The notes: a model not told the origin generated them from the letters alone. A DNA stretch of 64,000 nt from Vulcanimicrobiota bacterium (GCA_013290125.1 JABCYQ010000001.1:62001-126000); one strand, 5' to 3'; shown: positions 1-7,724, counted from the first letter of the stretch. A program made the numbers and translations.

Positions 1-166
1 GCGGTGAGACGAACTTGCGCGCGGCGTCCGTCATGATGACGTGCACGTCGGCGCCCGCCTGACGCAATTTGCTGACGACCCCCGCGCATTTATAAGCGGC
101 GATACCGCCGCAGACGCCGACGAGGACGGTCCGGCCCGCGAGGCTGGAGTTTTCGGGGGTGCTCAT
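1..166 (-). CDS. coaBC: CoaBC (Dfp) N-terminus, partial
   Basis: The first 55 codons of a bifunctional phosphopantothenoylcysteine decarboxylase / phosphopantothenate-cysteine ligase, which makes 4'-phosphopantetheine in coenzyme A synthesis. The gene runs off the left edge. The N-terminus reads MSTPENSSLAGRTVLVG and continues with the flavoprotein signature GGIAAYK and the stretch VIMTDAARKFVSP, both typical of the FMN-binding CoaC half. The ATG lies 42 bp after the panC stop on the same strand, so it is probably the last gene of the FHA-panB-panC-coaBC operon. Only the N-terminus is visible, so the ligase domain is inferred. Confidence 0.88.
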   Translation of the reverse strand, partial: MSTPENSSLAGRTVLVGVCGGIAAYKCAGVVSKLRQAGADVHVIMTDAARKFVSP

Positions 167-184
167 AGATGGGTGCGGTTGCTT

Positions 185-194
185 AGTCGGCCCA
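185..194. repeat. Half copy of the GGGCCGAC palindrome
   Basis: AGTCGGCCCA, preceded by GCTT, matches the right arm of the dispersed GGGCCGAC/GTCGGCCC palindrome. The left arm is absent. It lies in the short panC-coaBC spacer. Confidence 0.4.
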
Positions 195-208
195 TCCGAG
201 CGGCCCTC

Positions 209-1045
209 CTACGCCGTGTGCGCAGGCACGTTATCTATGAGCCGCGTCGCACCGCAATATGCGGCGCCGACGACCAGCAGATCGACGCCGGCGGGTGCGA
301 AATCGAGCGGTTCGAACGCGCGCGGATCGACAACCGCGACGTAGTCGTTTCGTAGCGGCAGCAGCGTTGGCAGTGATTCGCGGATCAGCGCGTCTATGTC
401 GCGACGTCCGGCGCCCAGTCCGTCTGCGATCATACGAAGAACGCGCGAAAGCCGCACAGCATCGCGCCTTTCTTCAGCGCTCAGATACGCGTTGCGCGAT
501 GAGAGCGCGACCCCGTCGACGTCGCGCACGATCGGGCACGCGACGATGTCGACCGGCACGTCCATATCAGCCGTCATGCGTTGCACGACGGCGAGCTGCT
601 GTGCGTCTTTCTGTCCGAAGTACGCGCGCTGCGGCGCGACGATGTTGAAGAGTTTGTGCACGATCGTCGCGACGCCGCGAAAATGTCCGGGCCGCCGTTC
701 GCCTTCTAGACGCGCGGCGACCGCGCCGACCTCTACTGCCGTCTGCGCGTCCGCGCCGACGAGTTCATCATCGGATGGCGCGAACAGTAGATCGACACCA
801 CCGGATTCCAGCAAGGCGGCGTCGCGCTCGAACGTGCGCGGATAGCGAGCGAAGTCTTCGCCGGGCGCGAATTGCAATGGGTTCACGTAAAGCGAGACGA
901 CGACCGACGCGCACTCGGAGCGCGCGCGATCAACGAGCGAAGCGTGTCCTGCGTGCAGCGCACCCATCGTCGGGACGAAGCCGACGGGCGCCGGCAAAGC
1001 AGCGCGCTCGGCGCGCGCTTGCGCGACGGATCGAACGACCTTCAC
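209..1045 (-). CDS. panC: Pantothenate synthetase PanC
   Basis: Joins D-pantoate and beta-alanine using ATP, giving pantothenate in the cytoplasm. The 278-residue protein has the usual family length. The HIGH-like motif HAGH is at residues 31-34 inside PTMGALHAGH. Other family motifs are GHFRGVATIV (120-129), FGQKDAQQ (143-150) and the KMSKS-like SSRNAYLS (182-189). The start is 3 bp after the panB stop, so the two genes are almost certainly co-transcribed and translationally coupled. Confidence 0.97.
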   Translation of the reverse strand: MKVVRSVAQARAERAALPAPVGFVPTMGALHAGHASLVDRARSECASVVVSLYVNPLQFAPGEDFARYPRTFERDAALLESGGVDLLFAPSDDELVGADAQTAVEVGAVAARLEGERRPGHFRGVATIVHKLFNIVAPQRAYFGQKDAQQLAVVQRMTADMDVPVDIVACPIVRDVDGVALSSRNAYLSAEERRDAVRLSRVLRMIADGLGAGRRDIDALIRESLPTLLPLRNDYVAVVDPRAFEPLDFAPAGVDLLVVGAAYCGATRLIDNVPAHTA

Positions 1046-1048
1046 GCG

Positions 1049-1900
1049 TTACGGCGTCGAGGGATCCACAGACGCACTTTTTGTCTTCTGCGCCCGCTGC
1101 TGCGTCGTATCCACTTCGTTTTCTGGCCCGGGGAATGCGAGGCTGCGTACGTCAGCGATATACTGGCGCAGCGCGATAAGACCGTCGTCGTAGAAATGCG
1201 CGTAGCGCTTGGCATGCTTTGGCAGATAACCCGTCGACAGCCCGAGGAGATCGTTGATCACGCTCACTTGGCCGTCGCAGCCGGCGCCGGCGCCGATGCC
1301 GATCGTCGGACATGCGATCGCCTCGGTCACGCTCTCAGCTACCGCGCTCGGCACGCACTCCAAGACGATAGAAAAACATCCCGCATCGGCGAGTGCGCGC
1401 GCTTGCTCCACGAGCGCAGCGGCGGCCGTGGTGGTCTTGGCCTGGGCGCGGAACCCCCCGAGCGCGTGGACGGACTGCGGCGTGAGACCGAGGTGCCCCA
1501 TCACGGGGATACCTGTCGCTACGAGGCGCGCGACCAAAGCGGGGTCGTGGCCGCCCTCGATCTTGACGGCGTGCGCGCCGGCCTCTTTGAGGAACGTGCC
1601 GGCGTTGTGCACCGCCTCGTCGTGGCCGCACTGATAGGAGAGAAACGGCATGTCCGCGATGACGAACGCACCCCGGGCTCCACGAACGACCGAACGAGTG
1701 TGGTAGAGCATCTCGTCCATCGTCACGGGCAGCGTCGTGTCATGTCCGCCGAATACCATGCCGGCGGAATCGCCGACGAGGATCGCGTCTGCACCGGCTG
1801 CGTGCACCATCGCCGCGACGAGCGCATCGTACGCGGTGAGCACGGCGATCTTCTCACGGCGCTTCTTCTTCTCAAAAAACGTGTTGACGGTGACGGGCAT
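1049..1900 (-). CDS. panB: Ketopantoate hydroxymethyltransferase PanB
   Basis: Transfers a hydroxymethyl group from 5,10-methylene-tetrahydrofolate to alpha-ketoisovalerate, giving ketopantoate, the first committed step of pantothenate synthesis. The 283-residue protein has the metal-binding Asp in VGDSAGMV (D44) and in IADMPF (D83), the substrate-binding K113 and E115 in AVKIEGG, and a catalytic-type Glu in LECVPS. It follows the FHA gene by 7 bp and precedes panC by 3 bp. No ketopantoate reductase (panE) is visible here. Confidence 0.97.
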   Translation of the reverse strand: MPVTVNTFFEKKKRREKIAVLTAYDALVAAMVHAAGADAILVGDSAGMVFGGHDTTLPVTMDEMLYHTRSVVRGARGAFVIADMPFLSYQCGHDEAVHNAGTFLKEAGAHAVKIEGGHDPALVARLVATGIPVMGHLGLTPQSVHALGGFRAQAKTTTAAAALVEQARALADAGCFSIVLECVPSAVAESVTEAIACPTIGIGAGAGCDGQVSVINDLLGLSTGYLPKHAKRYAHFYDDGLIALRQYIADVRSLAFPGPENEVDTTQQRAQKTKSASVDPSTP

Positions 1901-1907
1901 GTGGATT

Positions 1908-2213
1908 TTACGCTTTCAGATCTTCGGATGACTTGCGGATGCACAGCATCGTTCGGCCGACGATGAAGGGCTGACCCAGTTCGACGCGCGTGGCGGTCTC
2001 GATCGCGACGCCGTCCACGATCGTGCCGTTGCGGCTGCCGAGATCGGCCAAGACGAGATTCTCATCTACAATACTGACGCGAGCATGAGACCGAGATGCC
2101 GCTCGATCCGTGGGCAACGCCGCGCCCTCACCGTCGCGACCGATGGTTATGTCCCGGGAAAACGACCACCGTTTGCCGTCTAGAGGGCCGTTCATGGCTT
2201 CAAGCTCATACAT
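1908..2213 (-). CDS. FHA-domain protein heading the pan operon
   Basis: A 101-residue protein that is essentially one forkhead-associated domain, a phosphothreonine-binding module. Visible FHA landmarks are IGRD (24-27), SRSHA (40-44) and LGSRNGT (58-64), in the order and spacing of the family. There is no signal peptide or membrane segment, so it should be cytosolic. It lies 7 bp upstream of panB on the same strand. A kinase partner is not visible in the window. Whether it controls CoA synthesis or is merely co-transcribed is unknown. Confidence 0.88.
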   Translation of the reverse strand: MYELEAMNGPLDGKRWSFSRDITIGRDGEGAALPTDRAASRSHARVSIVDENLVLADLGSRNGTIVDGVAIETATRVELGQPFIVGRTMLCIRKSSEDLKA

Positions 2214-2339
2214 GTGGAACCGCGATTTCGGTGGGTCGCAGGCTGCCTCCCGCGGGCGTCTTATTCCGCGACTAACCTAAGTTTATCGTCCGTAGCGGCC
2301 GAAACTCTATAGAGAAGGCGACGACCTGAGGCGCCGGAG

Positions 2340-2576
2340 TTGTATATTGCTGTGGATGACCCGAGCGTGAGCCAAATTCACGAGTCCGATATACTCGAAA
2401 TCGATCCGGAAGCGCTTCGGGAAGCTGAGCGCGTTTTTGCGCAGGGCATCCTCGACACGATGGCCGGCAAACAGGTCGTGCGCGCATCGTACGAAGAGAC
2501 GCGCGTCGTCGTCACGATGACCGACGGCTGCGAATATTATTTCTACGGCTTCATGGGTGAATCGCGCGGCGACTGA
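2340..2576 (+). CDS. Small acidic hypothetical protein
   Basis: A 78-residue reading frame with plausible codon usage and an acidic N-terminal half, ending in an aromatic-rich stretch (CEYYFYGFMG). No family was recognised and there is no signal or membrane segment. The first start is a TTG; an in-frame GTG lies 12 bases downstream at 2352. A GGAG just before the TTG suits the GTG better by spacing. A hairpin with a T-rich tail follows 20 bases after the stop. It may be a small regulatory or stress protein, but that is a guess. Confidence 0.5.
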   Translation: MYIAVDDPSVSQIHESDILEIDPEALREAERVFAQGILDTMAGKQVVRASYEETRVVVTMTDGCEYYFYGFMGESRGD

Positions 2577-2596
2577 CCAAGCTTGTTATAAATGAA

Positions 2597-2618
2597 GGGG
2601 CCGACTTTATGTCGGCCC
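2597..2618 (+). repeat. GGGCCGAC palindrome, TTTAT loop; possible terminator
   Basis: An 8-bp perfect stem (2598-2605 with 2611-2618) around a TTTAT loop, followed by TATTTTATT. It lies just after the small gene ending at 2576 and could terminate it. It is one of a family repeated across the window and is the first of an ordered pair. Confidence 0.75.
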
Positions 2619-2630
2619 TATTTTATTGAA

Positions 2631-2651
2631 GGGGCCGACGCTAGTCGGCCC
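2631..2651. repeat. GGGCCGAC palindrome, GCTA loop
   Basis: An 8-bp perfect stem (2632-2639 with 2644-2651) around a GCTA loop, 12 bp after the TTTAT-loop copy. Neither direction has a strong T-run, so a terminator role is weak here. The same ordered pair of loop types recurs at 34103-34175. Confidence 0.75.
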
Positions 2652-2670
2652 ACGTTCGCGGCGCTGGGGA

Positions 2671-3024
2671 CTACGCTCGGCGCTGCGCGTCCTGAGTTTC
2701 GACGAACCCGGCGATCGCGCTCCGGTCGCCTGGGTCGATGGACGTGAACGCGATGCCGTGATGGAACTTCTGCTCGTTGCGCGCGAAGAAACTCAACACC
2801 ACACGGCCCTTGGCCTGCACCGTGCGCTCGGTTCCGGGGAGGTGGAATTTGAGGCCGACCGCTGCTCGCGGAGGCAGGTCGTATGAAGCCACGAGACGCA
2901 TGCCGCCTGCGCCGAGGTCGAAAACCGAACCGTCGTGCGGCTGCGGCTCTCCCTCAAGTGAAAATTCGACCGGCAATGAGACGGCCACGCGGACGTATTG
3001 GCGCCTGCTCAGCTCACCGTTCAT
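2671..3024 (-). CDS. PilZ-domain protein
   Basis: A single PilZ domain, the c-di-GMP receptor fold. The N-terminus MNGELSRRQYVRVAV carries the RxxxR motif (R8 and R12), followed by the second motif as DLGAGG (36-41) in place of the common D/NxSxxG. The frame is open 23 codons further upstream. I chose the ATG at 3024 because the PilZ domain begins right after it and the extension is Arg-rich and low in family character. Probably a cytosolic adaptor for surface, motility or secretion responses. No cyclase or phosphodiesterase is visible in the window. Confidence 0.75.
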   Translation of the reverse strand: MNGELSRRQYVRVAVSLPVEFSLEGEPQPHDGSVFDLGAGGMRLVASYDLPPRAAVGLKFHLPGTERTVQAKGRVVLSFFARNEQKFHHGIAFTSIDPGDRSAIAGFVETQDAQRRA

Positions 3025-3151
3025 GCGGCATAGTATTCTCGCGAAGGTCACGAGCGCCTGCCGTTCGGAGCGCCACTTGCCGAGCGCGAACACGCCGGTG
3101 ATAGCGCCTGCGAGCGATCAGAACTGAACAAACGGGAGTGACTGCATCACC

Positions 3152-3511
3152 ATGATGGACTTCGCAACGGCGATCGATGGCACTTCGGGCTACTCGGGCT
3201 ATGGCTCGCTTGAGGCGGACGATTCGTTCGAATCGCAGTCGTCCGGCTGGCCGCTCGGCGATGAGGAAACGCAGCCGGTCGCACTCCAAGCGCCGAACTC
3301 GAACTACTGCTTTGGCGATCAAGGCGACTCGGAAATAGCTGCGCTCCAAAAGCAACTTGGCGAACAGCAGACCGAGATCGACCAACTGCAACGCGAGTTT
3401 CGGAGCCTCGGCGGGGGCGGCACGGAACCGAAGGCACCGCCATGCGAGGGTCCTCCTCGCGGCCGCATCATGCAGCCCTTCGACGTATCTGCGCGGCGGC
3501 CGGAACTCTAA
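3152..3511 (+). CDS. Hypothetical protein with short coiled coil
   Basis: A 119-residue frame starting with two ATGs. The N-terminal half is rich in Ser, Gly, Asp and Glu and looks disordered. A segment near residues 60-85 (EIAALQKQLGEQQTEIDQL) has a clear heptad pattern suggesting a short coiled coil. The tail is Gly/Pro-rich. No signal peptide or family was recognised. It is divergent from the PilZ gene and its stop overlaps the convergent PLP-lyase stop by four bases. It may be a real small scaffold protein, but chance coding in this GC-rich region is possible. Confidence 0.42.
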   Translation: MMDFATAIDGTSGYSGYGSLEADDSFESQSSGWPLGDEETQPVALQAPNSNYCFGDQGDSEIAALQKQLGEQQTEIDQLQREFRSLGGGGTEPKAPPCEGPPRGRIMQPFDVSARRPEL

Positions 3512-4776
3512 CTGGTCGTTTCAACTTCATTGGCAGCGTTGATCGCAGCCAGCACGCCGTGGCTCGAATCCAATCCGCCTTGCACGTACACCTCGAACGG
3601 CTCGCGCACGGGCGCATCGCAAGACAGTTCCATCGTTGAACCCGATATGAACGCGCCATCGGCCATCAGCACCGGATCGGCGTAACCAGGCACCGCGCCG
3701 GGCACGGGCATTGCGCGCGCGTTGACCGGCAGCATGCGCTGCAGGCCGCGAGCGAACGCCATCAGTTTTTTGGGTGAACCGAGCCGCAACGCTTGGATCG
3801 TATCCGTGCGCGCTGCGCCGCACTCGGGATCCACGACGTAGCCGAGTTCGGCGAAAAGCGCGGCCGTGAAATCCATGATCTTCAAACTTTCAACGACCGC
3901 GCGCGGAGCGCGGTGCAATCCGGCGAGCAGCGAGCGGATCGCACCCAGCGTTGGCCCCACGGCGGAACCCAATCCCGGCGCGAATACGCGCTCGGCGACA
4001 CAGTCGACGATATCTTTCTTGCCGGCCACGTACGCGCCGGATTCGGCGAGCCCACCGCCCGGATTCTTGATGAGCGACCCGACCACGGCGTCGGCGCCCA
4101 CGGCGCATGGTTCGCGCTCTTCCACGAGTTCGCCATAACAATTGTCGACGACGACCAAAGCGTTCGGCGCACGGTCGCGGATCGTATTCACTAGCCACTC
4201 GATCGACGCGATGTCGAGCGACGGGCGGACCGCGTAGCCGCGAGATCGCTGGACGAATACGACGTCGGGCGCGCGATCGAGAGCGGCGACGAGATCGGCC
4301 GAAGCGGGCCGCGCTCCCGACATCCACGGGACCTCGTCGTAATCGATTCCCCGGCTGCAAAGACCGCGCGGATGATCCACGAGCGACATCCGCAGTGTAT
4401 CGTACGGGCTGCCGGTCGCGGAGAGGAGCCGCATGCCCGGCTCCAGCAGCGCGGCGAGAGTGGCGACGATCGCCTGCGTGCCGCTCGCGAGTTGGATGCG
4501 CGCAAGCGCCGATTCTGCGTCCATGCAGTCCGCGACGAGGCCTTCGTACGCTTCTCGGCCGCGATCGTGATAACCGTAGCCGGTGGTCCCAGCCAGATGG
4601 CCGTCGTGCAGATCTGCTTTGGTAAAAGCGCGTCGCACTTTTGCAAACACGCTGAACCCTTGTTCGTCGCGAGCACGCCAAGCCGGAAGCGCGCGCTCGA
4701 TGGCGGCTTCGGCAGCTTTAAACACCCGTTTGCTGATCTCGAGATCGGCGACAGCGGCGCGCAGCCTATCGATCAT
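3508..4776 (-). CDS. PLP-dependent lyase, aluminium-resistance (YnbB-like) family
   Basis: A 422-residue fold-type I PLP enzyme of the aluminium-resistance / methionine gamma-lyase-like family. Key features are the phosphate-binding region QLASGTQAI (about 95-103), the Asp that contacts the PLP pyridine in VVVDNCYGEL (D211) and the PLP lysine in SLIKNPGGG (K237). Members are related to Cys/Met-metabolism enzymes, but the physiological substrate of this branch is not settled. Its start overlaps the end of the EIIC gene by 11 bp, so the two are probably translated together. Confidence 0.88.
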   Translation of the reverse strand: MIDRLRAAVADLEISKRVFKAAEAAIERALPAWRARDEQGFSVFAKVRRAFTKADLHDGHLAGTTGYGYHDRGREAYEGLVADCMDAESALARIQLASGTQAIVATLAALLEPGMRLLSATGSPYDTLRMSLVDHPRGLCSRGIDYDEVPWMSGARPASADLVAALDRAPDVVFVQRSRGYAVRPSLDIASIEWLVNTIRDRAPNALVVVDNCYGELVEEREPCAVGADAVVGSLIKNPGGGLAESGAYVAGKKDIVDCVAERVFAPGLGSAVGPTLGAIRSLLAGLHRAPRAVVESLKIMDFTAALFAELGYVVDPECGAARTDTIQALRLGSPKKLMAFARGLQRMLPVNARAMPVPGAVPGYADPVLMADGAFISGSTMELSCDAPVREPFEVYVQGGLDSSHGVLAAINAANEVETTS

Positions 4777-6064
4777 CGTGGGTCTCGCCGAGCAGGCGCT
4801 CCGGATGCCGCTCCACCTCCAGCTCGTGCTCGCGAATGGCGGTCGCCGAGCGCACGAGTTCTTCCGCTTGTTCCGGTTCGCGGCTGATGGACGATTCGAA
4901 CGAGCGTAGGAAAGGAGCGTATGCGATCGCGCCCATTATGACGTTCACCGCGACCAAGACCACGGCGCGCCAGTCGCGACCGGTCAGGAGCCACGCGCTG
5001 ACAAATGCAGGCAGCAGATTGACCGGCGGGATCCAGAACACGGTCTTGTCGACCAATCCGAGCGCCATCGCTGCATACGTCAGCGTCGCGAGGATGAGCG
5101 GAACGCCCACGAACGGCAATGCCAATGTCGGATTCATGACGAGCGGTATGCCGAAAATGAGCGGCTCATTGATGTTGGCGAGCGACGGTACGAGCGATGC
5201 GAGCGCGAGCTTTCGCAGCCGCGCGACGCGCGATCGAAACATGAGCAACGCCAGCGAAAGCGTGGCGCCGGATCCGCCCGGGAAATAGAAGACCGCCAAA
5301 GCGATCGTGACGATATGCGGCGGCGTCTGGTGGTTTAGGTATGCTTGGCTGTTCTGATCGAGCGCGTGCAGATACACCGGCGTGATGATCGCCGAGAGGA
5401 ACGCGGGCCCATGAACGCCCGCGCACCAGAGCAGCGTCTGCAAGAGCACGACCACGAGCAGCCCCGGCAGCGTGTCGCCGACAGCGACAAGCGGTTTGAT
5501 GATCGGCAACAGCAGATCTGCGAGGCTGACGCCGGCTGCGGCCGGCACGACGAACAACAGAGCAGACGCTGTGGTCGCGGCCGCGGCCGCTTCGAAACGC
5601 GGCAGCAGCGCGTATGCCACGCGCAGACATTGAGCGGTCACGAGCGCGACGATGAGCGCCAGGAATATGCTCGTCGACGCGATCTGCACGATCGCAGTCC
5701 ACGGATGAAGACGCGAATCGACCGGCAACGAGATGTAAAACGCGCCGAGACTCAAGACGACGGCGAGCGCGCGATCGTAGCCGAAGGTCCGCGCAAGGCG
5801 TTCGGCGAGAAAGGCCGCAAGTGCGACGCCCATCGCGCCGAAGCCCGCTCGGTAAGCCGCGAAGAACGACGTCGTAAGGTCGGGTCCGTGCCCGACGCCC
5901 CACGCGACCGCGGTGACCGCGACGAGTGCCGCGAAGGACGGGCCGATCGCTTCGCGCACGGCTGCCATGTGCGGTTCGTCGGCGGCGCGGCGAAGCACCG
6001 GAAAAAGCCGCTGCTCTAATGCGGCGACTGCGTGCTCGAATCGGCCGATCCGGCCGACGCTCAA
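4766..6064 (-). CDS. Orphan PTS EIIC permease, lactose/cellobiose (ChbC/CelB) type
   Basis: A 432-residue polytopic membrane protein of the PTS EIIC lactose/cellobiose superfamily. About ten hydrophobic segments are visible. The transport motifs are kept: WCAGVHG (213-219, with the conserved His) and NINEPLIFGIP (297-307, with the conserved Glu). There is no fused IIB or IIA domain, only a charged tail of about 50 residues. No EI, HPr, IIA or IIB gene lies in this window. It sits between the C26 hydrolase upstream (12 bp) and the PLP lyase downstream (11 bp overlap), so it may move the substrate or product of one of them. Confidence 0.88.
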   Translation of the reverse strand: MSVGRIGRFEHAVAALEQRLFPVLRRAADEPHMAAVREAIGPSFAALVAVTAVAWGVGHGPDLTTSFFAAYRAGFGAMGVALAAFLAERLARTFGYDRALAVVLSLGAFYISLPVDSRLHPWTAIVQIASTSIFLALIVALVTAQCLRVAYALLPRFEAAAAATTASALLFVVPAAAGVSLADLLLPIIKPLVAVGDTLPGLLVVVLLQTLLWCAGVHGPAFLSAIITPVYLHALDQNSQAYLNHQTPPHIVTIALAVFYFPGGSGATLSLALLMFRSRVARLRKLALASLVPSLANINEPLIFGIPLVMNPTLALPFVGVPLILATLTYAAMALGLVDKTVFWIPPVNLLPAFVSAWLLTGRDWRAVVLVAVNVIMGAIAYAPFLRSFESSISREPEQAEELVRSATAIREHELEVERHPERLLGETHDDR

Positions 6065-6076
6065 TGCGCGACTATC

Positions 6077-6841
6077 CTACGCGGATCCGGCAGTCGACGG
6101 CTTGGCGCGACGGTGCGCGCGCGCAGCCGCGTGCTCGACCAACGCGCGGAACAAGCGCCGGCTCGGCTCATCTCGTCCGACGAGTTCTTCAGGATGCCAC
6201 TGAACGCCGATGTAGAACGGATGTCCGTCGTCCGCCTCGATGCCCTCGATCGTGCCGTCGCGCGTCATGGCTACGACTCGCAATCCGTACGCCACGCGGC
6301 GCACCGCTTGATGGTGCATCGTGTTCGTCTCGATGCAGACGGCGTCGACGGCCTGCGCGAGCGCGGAGTTCGTCTGGATATCGACCGGATGCGTCGGCTC
6401 CTGGCGCGAGTGACCGGGCGTCTGCTGATGTTCGATCGCGTGGCCGTCCGAGGAATCGTAGAGATCTTCGATATCCTCGAACAGCGTGCCGCCGAGCGCG
6501 ACGTTGACCACTTGACAGCCGCGGCAGATCGCAAGCGTCGGAATCCCTGCGCGCTTTGCCACGCGCGCCGCTTCCAGTTCCAATGCATCTCGATCGGCGG
6601 ACGAGGTATCGATCGACGGGTGTGGGCGACCGGCGTATTCGTCCGGCGAAACGTCGCCGCCGCCCGGGAGCAGCAGGCCATCGTATTCGGAGATGATCGC
6701 CGCGACTTGTTCTGGCGTGAAATTTCCATAAACGAGGGTCGGCTCGCCGCCCGCCTGCTCGACGGCATGACGGTAGGTGGCCCAATGGTCGCGCGCCGCG
6801 GCCTCTTGGACCCCGACGGTGATAGCGATTGACGGTTTCAT
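6077..6841 (-). CDS. Gamma-glutamyl hydrolase-like, class I GATase (peptidase C26, PuuD-like)
   Basis: A 254-residue class I glutamine amidotransferase-like hydrolase of the C26 family. The group includes PuuD, which splits gamma-glutamyl-GABA. The oxyanion region LLLPGGGDVSP (57-67), the nucleophile in AICRGCQ (C106) and the His/Glu of GVQWHPEE (H216 and E218) are all present, so it should be active. There is no signal peptide, so it should be cytosolic. It leads a three-gene minus-strand group with EIIC and a PLP lyase. The real substrate is probably a gamma-glutamyl amide, but no polyamine genes are visible nearby. Confidence 0.9.
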   Translation of the reverse strand: MKPSIAITVGVQEAAARDHWATYRHAVEQAGGEPTLVYGNFTPEQVAAIISEYDGLLLPGGGDVSPDEYAGRPHPSIDTSSADRDALELEAARVAKRAGIPTLAICRGCQVVNVALGGTLFEDIEDLYDSSDGHAIEHQQTPGHSRQEPTHPVDIQTNSALAQAVDAVCIETNTMHHQAVRRVAYGLRVVAMTRDGTIEGIEADDGHPFYIGVQWHPEELVGRDEPSRRLFRALVEHAAARAHRRAKPSTAGSA

Positions 6842-6858
6842 CGATGGAGAAGTTGTAG

Positions 6859-6886
6859 GGCGGACCTTAATGGTCCGCCTTTTTTT
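6859..6886 (+). terminator. Hairpin plus T7, on the antisense side of lexA and the C26 gene
   Basis: A perfect 8-bp stem GGCGGACC/GGTCCGCC (6859-6866 with 6872-6879) with a TTAAT loop, then seven T on the plus strand. Both flanking genes are on the minus strand, where the hairpin is preceded by the A-run instead. It would therefore stop plus-strand (antisense) transcription entering lexA. Confidence 0.7.
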
Positions 6887-7504
6887 CTATAATTTGCGGA
6901 TGAGCGCCGTCACTTTGCCGACGATCTTGGCCTTCGTGGTGTAGACGGGCTCCATGAATTTGTTCTCGGGCTGCAGACGCACTCTGCCGTTTTCCAGGTA
7001 AAAGGTTTTGATGGTAGCTTCCCAGTCGCCGCCTTGCGTGTCATCGGGATATGCCACGACGATGTCGCCGTTTTCGGCCACCGGCTGCGGGTTGACGACG
7101 ACGAGATCACCGTCGAGGATCGCCGCGTCGACCATGGAGTCGCCCTTGACGCGGAGCATGAACGATCCAGAATTCTTTGCGAAATGCGCCGGCACGCTGA
7201 TGCGCTCGTCGACATTTTGGATGGCTTCGTAGTTCCAGCCCGCGGCGACGCGGCCGACAACCGGAAGCGAGAGGGTCTCCTCGCGCGATTCATTTCCAGA
7301 GACAAGGGCGCGGGGCTTGGTCGGATCGCGCTTGATCAGACCTTTCTTCTCTAGCGTGCGGAGGTGGCATTGCACGGTGCTGCTGGACGAGAGGCCGACG
7401 CGCTCACCGATCTCACGGACTGACGGCGGATAGCCATGCTCGCGGCGAAAATCACGAATGGTATCTAGGATGGCTTGTTGACGCGGCGTCGTCTTGCGAT
7501 CCAC
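6887..7504 (-). CDS. lexA: LexA SOS repressor
   Basis: Represses DNA-damage genes and cleaves itself when RecA filaments form. The 205-residue protein has an N-terminal winged HTH (PPSVREIGERVGLSSSSTVQ, about 26-45). The Ala-Gly cleavage site is in GRVAAGW (A88-G89). The peptidase S24 dyad is S123 in GDSMVD and K166 in ATIKTFY. Its promoter (TTGCAA, 17 bp, TACGAT) overlaps a perfect SOS box, so autorepression is expected. It is divergent from a LysM protein resembling the SOS division inhibitor YneA, the same arrangement as in Firmicutes. Confidence 0.97.
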   Translation of the reverse strand: MDRKTTPRQQAILDTIRDFRREHGYPPSVREIGERVGLSSSSTVQCHLRTLEKKGLIKRDPTKPRALVSGNESREETLSLPVVGRVAAGWNYEAIQNVDERISVPAHFAKNSGSFMLRVKGDSMVDAAILDGDLVVVNPQPVAENGDIVVAYPDDTQGGDWEATIKTFYLENGRVRLQPENKFMEPVYTTKAKIVGKVTALIRKL

Positions 7505-7596
7505 GGATATCTACCGCCTTCTCACCTTGTCGCCAATCGGGACAGAGGGTGACGATATTGTACGGCGGTCGCTAGGCCGACCGTCGCGCACAGAGC

Positions 7597-7625
7597 ATCG
7601 TACCATACAGGGTCAGTTTTTGCAA
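7597..7625 (-). promoter_or_regulatory. Predicted sigma-70-type promoter of lexA
   Basis: On the minus strand TTGCAA (7625-7620) is separated by exactly 17 bp from TACGAT (7602-7597), about 93 bp before the lexA ATG. The -35 box overlaps the SOS box at 7623-7636, which is the geometry expected for LexA autorepression. Confidence 0.7.
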
Positions 7626-7636
7626 ACATTTGTTCG
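7623..7636. promoter_or_regulatory. SOS box 1 (LexA operator)
   Basis: CGAACAAATGTTTG read on the minus strand. It fits the Gram-positive-type SOS consensus CGAACRNRYGTTYG at every position and overlaps the lexA -35 box. Confidence 0.85.
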
Positions 7637-7644
7637 AATATTTC

Positions 7645-7673
7645 TTGACAGCTTCCCCGCCCGGCGATAAGAT
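7645..7673 (+). promoter_or_regulatory. Predicted promoter of the yneA-like gene
   Basis: A consensus TTGACA -35 (7645-7650), a 17-bp spacer and TAAGAT (7668-7673). SOS box 1 is 9 bp upstream and SOS box 2 begins 9 bp downstream of the -10, so LexA binding should block it from both sides. Confidence 0.75.
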
Positions 7674-7681
7674 TAGGCCAA

Positions 7682-7695
7682 CAAACGTATGTTCG
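7682..7695. promoter_or_regulatory. SOS box 2 (LexA operator)
   Basis: CGAACATACGTTTG on the minus strand, a full match to CGAACRNRYGTTYG. It covers the expected transcription start region of the LysM gene and ends 30 bp before its ATG. Confidence 0.85.
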
Positions 7696-7724
7696 TATCG
7701 GCCTCGCCGGAGGGAACGGCTTCC

